Of a stretch of 64,000 nucleotides of DNA, positions 1 to 12,168 are shown piece by piece. The stretch spans positions 62,001-126,000 of the forward strand of contig SGPM01000007.1 of assembly GCA_004802725.1 (NCBI GenBank), read 5' to 3'. The stretch's first letter is position 1. Each line of letters starts with the position of its first letter. The notes under the pieces were generated by a model that did no database searches, was not told the origin of the DNA, and worked only from the letters and a program-made list of their open reading frames with translations. Source of the stretch: Antrodiella citrinella (lineage: Eukaryota; Basidiomycota; Agaricomycetes; Polyporales; Steccherinaceae). The translations under genes were made by a program, and so were the position numbers.

Positions 1-1430
1 CGCAAAGTGAGTCCCTATCTTGGCGTTCTTGACATGACTAGTACTACGGCTAACCGTGTGTCCAGCCATAAGCATCGGAATGACAGCTACAACCAATTCA
101 ACTACTTCAATGAATTCGGCTTGTTAATTGACGCGATTGCTGCGGAAACGGACATTACAATCAAGAACAACCTCATTGGACCCAGTACTTCGAGCGTGTT
201 CTGGACTCCGGAGATGATATGGGACACTGGGTACCTCAGTGCTTATGGGAATGACTTGTTGGCACTCAGTGTAGAACAGTGAGCCCTTCAGCCCAGTCCT
301 TTCTACGTGTCACACTGACCACTGCAAACGAGAAGTTATCCCTCAGACAATTGCGCTGCAATCTACAGCGGTCTCGGACCTCCCAAAGTCCCTCAAGACG
401 AATTCGTCAAGTACCTCACCCACGACGGTGCCAACTCTGGCAAGGGTCTCGTCCGGCAATACCTGAACTCGACCAACATCGCTCAAGGAATGGGGAAAGA
501 GTTTTTGATGTTTGAGACGAACTCAGCGTCTTGTGGCGGGTTTGCTGGTGTCAGTAACTCGTTCGGTATAGCGCTTTGGGCGTTGGACTATGGTCTGCAG
601 ATGGCATACTCGAACTTCACGCATGCATTGTTGCATTTTGGTGGACAGGACGTGGCTTACAACGTATGTNAATCGTTTGTCTTCTACGCAGATGATTACT
701 TACTGCCCTCTCCCACAGCCCATTACTCGTGAGTGACACTAGGCTNCATGTGTTTTTCACGACTAACCCATTGGACTTGCAGCGCCCCCAACCGGCCTCT
801 CTACCTTCAACGAATGGACGATTGGAGCCATCTATTACGCCGTCCTCGCCCTTTCCGAGGCGTTCGGCAACTCCAGCACCTCCCAGATCATCGACGTCAC
901 CNGTAACACGAACCAGCCCGCCTACGCCATCTACGAAAAGGGAGTACTGTCGCGCGTGGCGTTCTTCAACTATATGACGGACCCGTCTGGCGCGAATGAT
1001 TATACCGCGTCACTCATCGTAGGGGACGGACAGCCGAACACCGTCCCTGCGTCGGTGCAGGTCAAGTAGGTGCCCTGTNGGTCGTTATTCGTGTTGATAC
1101 TCAACCTTCGTCTCGTATTAGGTACCTATTGGCACCTTCAGTATCAGAGCTGTTCAATATCACCTACGCCGGCCAGGTAGGCNGACCTCAACTNCAGCTG
1201 TTCATTATTTGACCAACTCATCATAGACCTTCGGCGGTAAATTCGAATGCGACGGCCGCCTCAAAGGTACCGAAAACATCGAGACTGTGACCTGCGACCA
1301 AACTCTGAACACNTGCAACATCAAAGTCCCCGCCCCAGGGTTCGCGCTCGTCTTCCTCGACGACACGGGCTTGGCAGAGGCGGACCCGTCTGCGACGGTC
1401 ACATATTCCACGACGGCGGTCACTCGCACG
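1..1430 (+). CDS. GH79-like glycoside hydrolase, copy 1 (partial at both ends)
   Basis: This is the 3' two thirds of a gene paralogous to those at 9344 and 12169. Exons read by alignment to them are <1-6, 66-278, 336-663, 719-728 (10 nt), 783-1065, 1122-1176 and 1227-1430. The segment FETNSASCGG, which should carry the nucleophile Glu, lies in the 336-663 exon, and the C-terminal part has the motif VPAPGFALVF shared by all three copies. The NEPD acid/base region lies left of the window, and the last exon (membrane or GPI tail in the paralogues) falls in the gap after 1490. GH79 enzymes are beta-glucuronidase or heparanase-like retaining hydrolases; substrate here is inferred only. Scattered undetermined bases (670, 746, 902, 1313) hit exons and introns but no frame break is visible. 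It converges on the EF1-gamma gene. Confidence 0.85.
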
Positions 1431-1496
1431 GTGAGTACTAGTTCCAACTGACATTGCCAAGTGTTGGTGTTGACGNNGACGANNACAGACTNNANA

Positions 1497-1734
1497 NNNN
1501 NNNNNNNNNNNNNNNNNNNNNNNNNNNNNNNNNNNNNNNNNNNNNNNNNNNNNNNNNNNNNNNNNNNNNNNNNNNNNNNNNNNNNNNNNNNNNNNNNNNN
1601 NNNNNNNNNNNNNNNNNNNNNNNNNNNNNNNNNNNNNNNNNNNNNNNNNNNNNNNNNNNNNNNNNNNNNNNNNNNNNNNNNNNNNNNNNNNNNNNNNNNN
1701 NNNNNNNNNNNNNNTNNANGTATNNNNTNTNTNT
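1497..1734. other. Assembly gap
   Basis: A run of undetermined bases with a few isolated called bases at its edges. It removes the last intron and last exon of GH79 copy 1. Confidence 0.98.
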
Positions 1735-2574
1735 NTGCNAGNCTTTCTNTNCGNNNNTCACGACTCATTTGCACACGAACTTTGTTACAAAGGCCTTCCA
1801 TTCACTGACATTACATATCCTTGGACTTCCGTACATACATACACACGACNCAGATAAACTCTCTGAACCACATTGTACCATCCAGTCCGGTCAAGGAACC
1901 TATAGGAAGGGTAATGAGCGCTTGCACGTAAACACAGAACAAACAAACGGAAAAGCTCAGAGAGAAAAAAAGTCTCGACATGGGGTGTTAAGACAGGGAT
2001 AACTGATAAGAAGTACTTCTCATCATAGACGAAAGATTGGGATCTGTGCTCACCTAGAGCATGCACGCAGAAGACCAGNGACAAAAGAAAAGCAATGAGG
2101 ACCAGGATTTGGAAAATGAACAAGTCCGGCGCTCGGTGGCTATATGGCTGACGGTGAGTTTAGGGCAGGGCTTTTTGTTCACATCAAAGCGAGCCGCCGT
2201 CAACTGTCTGCGTTTTCGAATGGGTTAATATTAATGAACACACATACCCGGGGAACTGGAATGGGCAGAGACTCACTGTAATGGACGAGAATGCACTGCA
2301 NTATGACACAAGCGAGGGAAGGTGGTGGGGGGTCTACATTACTCTCGAGGATGGACGCAGACCAGCGAGGNTACTNCGCGAAGAGTTAATTTTCACTGTG
2401 GTTTAAGCTTTCAGGTTCAAACGTTCAAGGCAGAATTGATATCAAAATACATCTGTTTGTTTGCATTTTTCGTTAATCTTCCCAAGTAGCACTACAACAA
2501 GAAAAGACTGCCTAACAAGACACAACAAGACTTTGGAATGGATACACCGCGGGCAGATACAACGTGTACATCGT
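1735..2574. other. Intergenic, convergent 3' flanks
   Basis: No gene recognised. This is the 3' flank of GH79 copy 1 and of EF1-gamma. It has several undetermined bases and one copy (1987-2006) of a 20-nt sequence that recurs exactly inside an EF1-gamma intron (3892-3911). Confidence 0.6.
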
Positions 2575-4276
2575 TTACTTAAACTGTACCGCGAGGTCAG
2601 CGACTGAGTAAGATTGAAGAGTCGATACAAAAAACGTACGTTCTTGCCATCAATCCACTTCTTACCGTCGATCTCCAAATCCCAAGCCAGCGCCGCCTCG
2701 AAGAACGCCTTGTCCTCAGCACTCGCCAAGTCCAGCTTCTTGTACTCATACGACTCCCAATCCGGGGCAGCGTCGACGACGGCCTTGACCTCCTGGCCGC
2801 GGATGACCAGGGCACCCGAGATGATCGAGTCGTTGGTGACACCGAGCACACCGACGGACCCGAAGAGGTACTTGCGCGACGCCTCGAGGCGGTTGAAGAA
2901 CCCGCCAATCTGGTTCGAGGACATGAACGTCTGCGTCAGCTCGTTGTTGTACTTGAAGTCCACGCGCCACACGGAGAAGCCCTCCTTGTCAAAGCTACGG
3001 AGGGTAACAGGTCAGTATTCACACGCGGCGAGATATACGATGAAGACGCGTACTTCTCGTAGAACCACTCAATGGCACCGCCAGCGCCACGGGTTTCCTT
3101 GTTGGAGTACGCACGTTTCCAGTCCTCAAGGTTGAACGTCGACTTGGGGAGGGAATCCAGAGGGTTCTTAGCCTTGGGCTCCTCAGGAACAAGGTTATCA
3201 TCCTCGTCGTCGTCGTCCTCCACCTTCTTCGGCTTCTTCTCTGCCTTCTTCTCTGCCGGGGCAGCAGCGGCAGCCGGAGCCGCGGGCTTCTTCTCCTTGG
3301 GAGGCGGGACGAACTGCAGCGCCTTCTCGACGTACTCAACAGACCCGAAGATGGGCTTGATCGCGGGGTGGTTCGCGACGGTCTCGAGGTGGCGGATGAC
3401 ATTGGGGAGCTCGGCGCGCAGGGCGGCGTCGACGTTGATGGTCACGGCGCGTTGCAGGACGCTCGCGATGGAGATGTCGGCGAGGGTAATGCGCTCAGTC
3501 ACCAGGAATGTGTGCTGTGCGAGGTGTGCTTCGAGCGTCTTCAGCGAGCGGACGGCGCGGTCGTTGAAGTTGGTGTGGATCTGGGAGGGGTGGGTTGGGA
3601 CGCAACTCTGGAGAATGAGTTTGTGAGGGATGCACTTACAGGCTTGTTATAAGGAGCCAAGAAGCCACGGACGAGCTGGTTGACGACACTGACGGGGAAA
3701 TCGATCTCGCTATCGGCGAAGGAGATCCACTGGCTGACCAGCGCACGGTCCTCGGCGTTGGCACCCAGCAGGGTGGAGTTAGGAGCGAGGGTAGAAACTG
3801 ACCAGAATAAAAGTCAGACAATAAATTCAAAAACGCAAGTAAAGAATAAAACGCAAAGGAGCGATCAGAAATTCAAAAACTCGACACGATGGTTAAGACA
3901 GGGATAACTGAATTATAATAAAGTCTCGTCTTATCGCCCCCATACACCGTTTGTGATCAGCAAAGAGGGTGCTCACCGTATTCAGCGATCGCGGACGCCT
4001 CGAACAACTTGAAGCCATCTTTCGACTCGAAAGCGGGAATCTTGCCGTGCGGGAACTTGGCGAGGAATTCGGGCTTCTTGTTATCGACGAAGTGCTCGTA
4101 GGCGGCGGGCTCGTCGAGCTTGAGACCCGCGAATGCGGCCGCAGCGCGAATCTACGCGAGCAAAACGAAAACATTTATCAACACCTCCTCCTAACAACGA
4201 CAACGGATGGAATGCTACTCACGCGCTTGCCCTTGTGCTGCACCGGGGTGGTCCAGAGAGTGCCAACGGAAGACAT
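2575..4276 (-). CDS. EEF1G: Translation elongation factor 1 gamma (eEF1B gamma)
   Basis: Subunit of the eEF1B guanine-exchange complex that reloads eEF1A with GTP. The product starts MSSVGTLWTTPVQ at 4276. It has a thioredoxin-like GST N-domain, a GST C-terminal domain (..TERITLADISIASVLQRAVT), an Ala/Lys/Asp-rich linker (PAAPAAAAAPAEKKAEKK, DDDDEDD) and the conserved EF1G C-terminal domain (STFNLEDWKRAYSN .. GGFFNRLEASRKY). Exons (minus): 4223-4276, 3977-4151, 3640-3797, 3054-3580, 2640-2994 and 2575-2583. The last exon is only 9 nt (Phe-Lys-stop) and gives the canonical DGKNFK end; reading straight through the donor at 2639 would give a spurious tail. The 179-nt intron 3798-3976 is much longer than the others and holds a short repeat. 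The compact, CT-rich leader fits a highly expressed gene. Confidence 0.95.
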
Positions 4277-4854
4277 TTTGAGAGATGGAGGGATAGATGG
4301 GACTGTCGAGAAGGAGAGGCAGAGGGTTATAAGCAGATGAGTCGATGCGATGTGATAACAGGAAAAATGTGTGATCTGTCAAGATCGATAAACCCGACGG
4401 GAATACGCACGTTGTGGGATTCTTTTATGCTCCTGCGGATTTACGAGGGACTCGAGCTTTTCGTGGATAGCAACGACGACGACGACGAAGGTGGAGGGTG
4501 AGGTGGAGAGTGCAGACTCAGTCTGAGTTAGGGTGACTAGGATTTTTTTTGTCGCGGTTAGCGCCCGGCGGCTGTGACCATACAGTACTTGGCGGCGGCG
4601 TATAACGATTGCACGCATGCTCGTTCGTTCAACAAATCGGTTGACTATCTCAAGACCAAACCCGCCGTAGTCCTCGACGTACATTATTGGTGAAGAAGAT
4701 TGTGGTCACTGTTCTGCGCTCACAAGTCTCAGAGTAACGAACGAAGGTTCTAGAATCTCGGTGGTGTCCTTCAAGTTGGGATGCTCAAGGTCAATAGATC
4801 GGAGTAGGAGACTTGAAGAGAGAGAGAAAGAAACCATCCATATATTCAATAATG
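4277..4854. other. EF1-gamma promoter region and P4-ATPase 3' flank
   Basis: No gene recognised. The part next to 4276 is the EF1-gamma upstream region, with a TATA-like site and a pyrimidine-rich leader on the minus strand; the rest is 3' flank of the P4-ATPase gene. Confidence 0.6.
4327..4332 (-). promoter_or_regulatory. TATA-like box of the EF1-gamma gene
   Basis: TTATAA about 50 nt upstream of the ATG at 4276, followed on the minus strand by a CT-rich leader, the usual arrangement of strongly expressed fungal housekeeping genes. Position and sequence only. Confidence 0.45.
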
Positions 4855-7800
4855 TTATAGCAGCTTGCTAGACGCTGCAGGCGCGACTCTACTACGAATG
4901 AGCTTGATGATGTATAGCGGGATAGCACTAATCGCCACGATCACTGCCACCTTCCATGCGAAACGCGCTGAGATGACGAACGTCAGGTCTAAGATACAAC
5001 CATCGTCAGTCTCGAGCGCGTAGAGAAGGGGGAGAGAGAGACCCACCGAAGTATTCAGGTAGGAACGCTATGCTGACGACGTAGAAGAAGAGGGTGACTA
5101 CTTCGGATATCACCATGTAGACATGCCTGGACGTTGAACGTGAGTACTGAATTTAATGAGAGTTGGTACGGGAACCAATGCGCACCATGTCGTGATTTCC
5201 AGAGCAACCATGATGAGCTCGTTCAGGACTAGGGCAGTAAAGGAGATGGACACGATGTTCAAAAACTCATTCTCGAAGAGCACCAAGGACATGATCATGA
5301 TAGCAGCACCTGCGATGCGGAATATCAGCATGCAAGCGTCGGCATCGCGCAGTGATAGACTGACCTTGGTATGTGCTGATCATAAGCCACATGAAGAATG
5401 TCTTGTAAGAGAGCACTCGTCCCTGATTACCCGTCAGTCAGCCTTACACTCAGCATTGACTCAACCGACTAACTCACCTTCGTCAGCTCCTTATACAACT
5501 CCGGATACAACAACGCCAAATCCTCATTCACATCCCTATCAAGCACCAACGAGAACACCGGCGCCATCGTATACACCGTTGCGTACCCTGCCATGAGCCA
5601 CCCTTGATACAGCGCGATCGGCGCGAAATAGAAGATCGCAGAGAACACGGCTTGCATGATGGAGATGATGAGACCACGGTGGATGACGAATTGCGCGAGT
5701 TTGGCGGAGCGACGGTAGGAGTTGCGGCCGTGCCAGAGCAGGAGCTTGGTGAGGTAGCTGAATTGGGTGACGGAGAAGTCGGCAGCGAGGGAGGCTTGTT
5801 TGCCTTCCTTTCCAACGATACCGACGCCTACAGGGCGCTGTGAGAATGCTTTTATAGAACTGGAATGAATGGACGAGGCTACTCACCGACGTCGGCAGCC
5901 TGGATCATGCTAACATCATTACCACCATCACCAATACAGCAAACTCTCTTCTTGGTATGTTTCCTGATCAATCTCGCGACATCCGCTTTCTGTGTAGGCG
6001 AACACCTGCAGGCGACAACAGCAGAGAGTTTGGTAGCGATCTCGATGAACTCGTTTTTGAAGAGGTTGAGGCACAGCTGAAGTGATTCTCCATCAATGAC
6101 CAAACAGCAATCCAGCTTGTTTTGCAGGAATTCAAGCTGGTCGCGGACCTCGTCGGATGTCTGGACTGTACAGAGGATCGGTAAGAGAGCTATGAAAAAC
6201 TTTGGCAATAGTGCTCACGCTTGGCGACTTGGTGAATATACTGATTCCGCGCTACAAGTTTCGTCGAGATAGCAATACACGTCGCAGTCTCAATCTTGTC
6301 GCCCGTAAGCATCCAGATCTTGATCCCAGCATTGCGTAGAAGCTCCAGCGTCGACTTGACGTCGTCCTGCAGCTTGTCTTCGACACCGGTCAAACCCAAC
6401 AGCTCCAAATCGTGCTCCAGGTATTGCGAAATAGCAGCAGCCATCGCTTCGTTCCTACCGTCCAGCTGTATACTCGCCTGGTGGTACGCCTCTTTGAACT
6501 CAGCGTAGGACTGTTCGCTTAGCCGTCTCCGCGCCATGACCAACGTCCGCAGACCCTCTCGCGCCATATTCGCGGTCTCCTCCTCGAGCCAGTCGTTCCG
6601 CTGTACGATCTTCGCCATCACCACATCCGCGCCCTTCTGCAGGAAGGTGATCTCGCCAGATTGGGTGTCGCGCACGACGATGCCCATGCGTTTGGATTCC
6701 GAGGTGAAGGGAAACAGCTCGAGGACGTCGAAGGTGATGCGTCGCCCGGAGGGGATTTGCAGCTCGATCTTGGTACGGTCGCGGGATGTGAGGGTGAGTC
6801 CGACGGATTCGGTGAACTGGACGATGGCGACTTCGTCTGGAGAGGAGGCTTGGTAAGTGACCGTGCCGTCGTCGTTCGCGACAGGTGTGACCTGAAGAGT
6901 GTGTCAGCAGAGCAGAATGTGGTTTCAAATGAACTACCTACATTGTGACACAACGCGAGACTGAGGACAACGTCGTGGACTCGAGAAGACATGTCACGAC
7001 GTCCTCTTGTTGCTAGTTGAACGCCCGTTTGTAAAGACACCTTCCGTCCATGCGCTGCATGAAGAATACGACGTCAGAAACGTGAGAAACAAGACAGTCA
7101 TACTGACCCTGATCTGACGAGGCACCAAATGCTAACGCAAGTTGGTGCGCAACCTCATCCATGGAATCAAATCCATACGACACAGTTCCCATATGAAGTT
7201 TCTTCATTTCCATGACTGTCATGAGAGTCAGTTGAATGCGCACAATTCCAGGTATTGCTATGACCTACCGTTCTGAGTCAAAGTACCCGTCTTGTCACTA
7301 AGAAGGTACTCTATCCGTCCCAGTTCCTCAGGGAGTGTGCTGGTACGCACAATGGTGTTGGGTATCTCGGTGTCAGTCATGATGTTATGCGCGTAGACAG
7401 TCTTGCCCATATCCAAATTCACGCGCAGACTAAGACGTCGTCAGCATATCGCATCTTTGGAGAAAAGGAAAGGAGGCAGGCGTGTACCTGATGGGTATAA
7501 TGGACGAGAACAAAATCAAGAATCGGAAAATATAGATATACCACTGGCCACGGAATCCGTTCAGAGCGACCAGAACGAACGATAGCGCGAATGTGACAGC
7601 ACACAAAATCTATTGATCGGTCAGTGACGAGTGTTCGGCATTAACAGCCAGACTCACCTTCGCCAGCCTATTGATCTCAATATCCAAAAGACCCATCTTC
7701 GTCTCGGGGTGACTCGTGTTCATGACAGCTCGTGTTTCTGGACCCGTATAGACGACAAAGCCTACTGCAGAGCCAGCTGCAAGAACTGTGTTCGCCCACA

Positions 7801-9081
7801 AGACGTTCTCAGCTGTGAGCGGTTCCACTGTCGGGACTTGTACCATGGGAACATCGTTGGCGGATGCTGATGGGGGCGAGTTAATAGTAAACGTGCCAAT
7901 GAAGGTATGAATGTCCTTGATTGGTGCATCCGCTACGCACGAGGTCAAGACATGCCCCTGATAACCATGAAATGGAAGATACTACTCACCGTATATTTCC
8001 GCATCCAGAGCTAACAGCCCCTTGTCACTACTCAGCTTCTGACAAGCAGGGACTGCCACGCGCAATTTCCAATCCGTCTCGCCATCCAACTGGTCTGTCC
8101 TGATGAAGCAAGTCCCCGACGCGTCTGATGTCCGTAGCAAGACCAAATCCGCAGGCACGCGGTCGTTCTTCTCTAAGAGTATCAAGTCACCGACAGCTAT
8201 CGAGGAGGAGGGTATTGAACGGGTATGCGGAACACCGTGAGGGGATGGTGGGTCGTATGAAGAGGAGTCGAGGACGAGATATCGCTGCGAGTTGGCTTCT
8301 CGGTCTCGTAGGTTTCGCTTGTAGTCGTCGTGTGCTTCCTTTCCTATTGTAACGCAGAGCACAAAGGCTAAGGGTGCAATGTAAGTCGCAATAAGACCTG
8401 TTACGTTCGATTCAGTCTACAGAGCGTCGCAAGAATATTGAATCAACTCACCGATTTTCAGCGCTGGAATGAACTGGGAGAGGGCCACCAGCAGGAAGTA
8501 CAGGTTGAAGAAGTACTTGAACTGCTCGTAGAACACAATAGGTAGGAATGTGACAACATTGTACTTCTGATTTCGAACGATATTGGGCGGAAACTTCTTT
8601 TGCACTTTCTCTGAGTGAAGACATGTTCAAACGAACCATTTATATATGACTGCGTGCACAAACACATACCTGGCGGTCGAAACGGTACTGTTCTCGACTT
8701 GTCTTTGCTAGCAGAGGCTTTGCTCTTCTTTGATATTGTTGACCTCTTTGTCCGACGTGAATAAACATCGTTCCGGAAAGCATAGCGTTACGGACGTACC
8801 ACTGATGCAGTTTCCGTTTCCGGCGCGTCGTGAAATCCCGCATCCCTGTGCTCATCTCCTCCCAGCAGTGTTGCCTCCTCCTCCGGGTCCACATCGTAAC
8901 GTTCTCTCCTTTTCCCCTTCCTGTTCAGCCGAGACGAGGACGCGGAAGCTGCGACCCGAACACTGAGAGGCATGCTGTTTCCGTCTCTCGGTTCGTCGTC
9001 GTTGTCGTTGTCTTCGAGAGATGTGTATCCAGCCCGAGACGTTCTTGGTCGTCCGAAATTACGCAGAGGGAACTCAGACAT
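4855..9081 (-). CDS. NEO1: P4-type ATPase (phospholipid flippase), NEO1/ATP9 class
   Basis: Predicted aminophospholipid flippase of Golgi and endosomal membranes, the NEO1/ATP9 class that works without a Cdc50 subunit. The product starts [14 protein letters not shown] at 9081 and is split by many short introns. Visible in order: a Lys/Arg and acidic cytosolic N-terminus, [13 protein letters not shown] leading into the first membrane pair ([19 protein letters not shown]), the actuator motif [10 protein letters not shown], the phosphorylation motif DKTGTLTQN (catalytic Asp codon at 7294-7296), [32 protein letters not shown], the hinge motifs [13 protein letters not shown] and [14 protein letters not shown], then the C-terminal membrane segments ending in SKLL. 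The order and wording match NEO1/ATP9 rather than DRS2. It shares a 262-bp divergent upstream region with GH79 copy 2. Exon borders were not all resolved, but every conserved block is present. Confidence 0.93.
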
Positions 9082-9343
9082 GTACTCCAGAGAGAATACA
9101 CGGTGTCCGGACCAGCCAAAGATTAAAATGTGGAAATAACCATGAAGATAGGGAAGGGAGTCGGTTAGGGCCAATCAACGCCATGAACCTGCCGAGTATG
9201 CTTGGCTGGTCACGTGCATGGTTCACCTTCCTTGGCTTCTTGGCGGCGGTGGCAACCCCCCAAGCTAAAAGCCAAGTCTCGCTTTGTCTCGCTGCGAATT
9301 TTTCTGTCTTTCCTCACCGTTCCCAACGACGTCGACCACCGCG
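9082..9343. promoter_or_regulatory. Shared divergent upstream region (flippase / GH79 copy 2)
   Basis: 262 bp between the start codons of the minus-strand P4-ATPase and the plus-strand GH79 copy 2, so both promoters must lie here or overlap the genes. No convincing TATA box was seen. Confidence 0.4.
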
Positions 9344-11791
9344 ATGGTCGTCCCGACCCTCCTTTTCCTTTGCTTTTCGGCTTTAGCACAAGCGTCTGTG
9401 ACCGTCTATCACCAGCAGCCAATCGGACAGAGCCCTGCCGCAGCACCGACGGGCTCAAATTCAGTCTCAGCGCCGTCGGCATCGTACACCGGCGTGCAGG
9501 CCTACAACCCGAGGACACTCAGCCCGCCACCGTTGCCTCAGGAGTTGCCTCCAACACAGTTCAACATCAACTTGCAGCCAACGGCGGATCAAGTCAATGG
9601 CCTCTCTATCCAGCAGAGCGGCGCGTTCTTTGGTTTCTCGATCGAAACCTCCGTGGTCACCCAAGTCTGTGAGTACTTTGCGAGTTGGTTTGAATCGAAA
9701 TCTGACATCATTGGTAGTGGGCATAAATTCCACCTTCATCCAGGTGCCATTTTTGAACTTGGTGCAGCTGGTTGTAGAGAGAGCTGGTCGATTTCACATT
9801 CGAATTGGCGGTAACACGCAGGAAACCGCGCGTTTGACGTCATTCATTGCTGACGGGAAGATGATTGAGAAGCAAGGCATCGACCCAAACAATCCTGTGC
9901 GTCTTCGTGCAGTGAAGTCACTGTGTTCTACAGCTCATGGCTCCGAATAGACCGCTACTCCCGCTCTAGTGTACACCATGGAAATGTTTTACGTCTTGTC
10001 CAACATATCCGCGCTCACGAATGTGAAGTGGTTCCTTGGTATTCCTTTCAACGACACCGCGAACTTTGCGTTGGAGATCGCCCAGTATGGCGAACAGATC
10101 TTGGGCAACAACTTGCTGGGTCTCCAAGTTGCGAACGAACCCGATCTGTACGCTCGCCATTCGCATCGTCCGCAGAATTATACGCAGTACGATTTCTTTG
10201 GCGAGTTCGGAGACCTCATCAAGGCCATGCAGGCGAATACGAACATTCCTACCACGAACAACCTCGTTGGCCCCAACATTGCGGTAGCTGACTGGACGCC
10301 CGAGATGGTCTGGGACACTGGGTTCATCCCGGCGTACGCGCCCAATCTATTCGCGTTGAGCGTAGAAAAGTTCGTAGTAGCCAAGACCACGATATGAATG
10401 CGCTGCTTACTTTCCCTTGTATCTAGTTATCCCGACGACAACTGTGCGGAGACTTTCCCAGACGCAGGGCTTGGCCCGATCAAGGATCCACAAGCAGAGT
10501 TCGTCAAGTACCTCTATCACGACGCTCCGAATGCCGGCAAGACCATGATCCAGAAGTTCCTCAACACGGCCGGGCTGGCGCAACAAGCTGGCAAGCCATT
10601 GTGGATGTTCGAGACCAACTCGGCTTCTTGTGGTGGATTTGCTGGAATCAGCAACTCGTTCGGCGCGACTCTGTGGGCTATCGACCATGGACTTCAGATG
10701 GCGTACAGCAACTTCTCCGGAGCCATGCTGCATATTGGTGGTCAAGATGTGTCTTACAACGTGCGTTCGTTAACAATTTCGATGTGTTTTACGCTGAATG
10801 ATGCGACGTATAGCCTGCAACACGTACGTGACTATGCTGTACCATTCTCAGCTGCACATGAACTCACGTTTATTTCCCAGCTCCTCCCACCGGTCAATCT
10901 ACCTTCAACCAATGGACCCCCGGCTCTATCTTCTACTCGATCTTGGCGGTTTCAGAAGCGTTCGGGACCTCTAATCAGTCCCAGATCATTGACATCACTC
11001 AGAACACCTACCAGCCCATATACGCTATCTACGACAAGGGCAATCTGGCTCGTGTCGCCGTGACGAATTTCCTCGATGACCCGAGCGGCGCCAATGATTT
11101 CACGATGTCTATCGGTGTTGGTGGTCAGGCGCTTGGCCAAGCCAACGCCGTTCCTGCAGCCGTCAAGGTCAAGTGCGTACGCGGAGCTCTTCATGCGGCT
11201 CTCTTACTGAGATTTCTTCAATAGGTACATGAGGGCGCCCTCAGTCTCCGAGCTATTCAATATCACCTGGGCTGGTCAGGTCAGCTCGCGACTTCGTGTT
11301 CACATTGCACCATCTTACCATTCCATCTGTAGACTCTCGGTGGCATGTTCCAGTGTGACGGTCGGATGAAGGGTACCGAGACGATCGAGACGATCCCCTG
11401 CGACCAGAACGCCAACGTCTGCAACATCAAGGTCCCTGCTCCAGGCTTCGCCTTGGTGTTCATGTCCGACACGGCGCTCACCGACTCCGAGCCGTCTGCC
11501 ACTGTGACGTTCTCCACGACAGCCCTCACTCGCACCGTAAGTCCCCTAACCTGCCCTCGCGCATAGACCAAGGCGGCTTACGCAGTGTGATTGTTGCAGA
11601 TGAACACTGCGACCATTGACGCTGCTGCGCTTGAGACCTCGAACGGACAAAGTGGAATCACGAGACATCTGGGGAGCACGAGTAAGGGGAGCAGCGGTGC
11701 TGGTCGCGGTACGGGTGTTGTGTCCAGCGTTGCAGCGCTGGGGGCGTTGCTCGCTGGTGTCGTTGTGTTCTTCCGTGCTTTCGCGCAGTAA
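9344..11791 (+). CDS. GH79-like glycoside hydrolase, copy 2
   Basis: Predicted secreted or surface-anchored glycoside hydrolase of the GH79 (beta-glucuronidase/heparanase) type. Start ATG at 9344 gives a signal peptide (MVVPTLLFLCFSALAQA) before VTVYHQQ. Exons: 9344-9668, 9718-9896, 9951-10369, 10427-10760, 10814-10823 (10 nt), 10881-11172, 11225-11279, 11333-11536, 11600-11791. The barrel shows HIRIGGNTQETA, the acid/base motif NEPDLYA and the nucleophile segment FETNSASCGG; the C-terminal beta domain has VPAPGFALVF. The last exon ends with a Ser/Gly stretch and a hydrophobic segment (VAALGALLAGVVVFF), so the protein is likely held at the membrane or by GPI. It lies head to tail with copy 3, 377 bp downstream. 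Beta-glucuronidase or 4-O-methyl-glucuronidase activity is inferred from the family. Confidence 0.9.
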
Positions 11792-12168
11792 GAGCGGCTA
11801 CAGACTTTATGAACTTTCAACCGTAAACTGCGTTCCAACCTTGAGGTCTTTCACGTGTAGTCAGTTTCTTCACTTGTAGCTTGGCTCAGTTCATACCTTA
11901 CCTACCACTGCACGCCCGTGTACAAATCTACTATTTGCGAGCAGACATGTCGTTCGCCATGCGCATAGGTGTGAAGACCGCCGCGTGCATTGTCATAGTC
12001 GACTTTGCGCGGTCTCTCTGCGTTGTGTAGTTCGAGTTCCAAGAGGTGAGTATGTCCGTGGGATGGTCTATTCTTAGCGGGCGCTGTTTCCAGCAGACTG
12101 TGTCTCGCTCGTTGTCGACTTGTTCTGCACATCGTCTCTCCTTTCTCTCTTCCCGGAGCTGCTCCACC
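11792..12168. other. Intergenic between GH79 copies 2 and 3
   Basis: 3' flank of copy 2 and upstream region of copy 3. CT-rich leader sequence just before 12169. Nothing else recognised. Confidence 0.5.

Noticed and set aside
1205..2002. Open frames crossing the gap
   Set aside because: They are open only because undetermined bases cannot make stop codons.
1987..2006. Homing-endonuclease site or rRNA gene fragment, because of ACAGGGATAACTG
   Set aside because: The match is only 20 nt, with no flanking rRNA similarity and no endonuclease gene nearby; kept only as a repeat finding.
3072..3626. Plus-strand open frame over EF1-gamma
   Set aside because: Antisense to a strongly conserved exon; no protein-like features.
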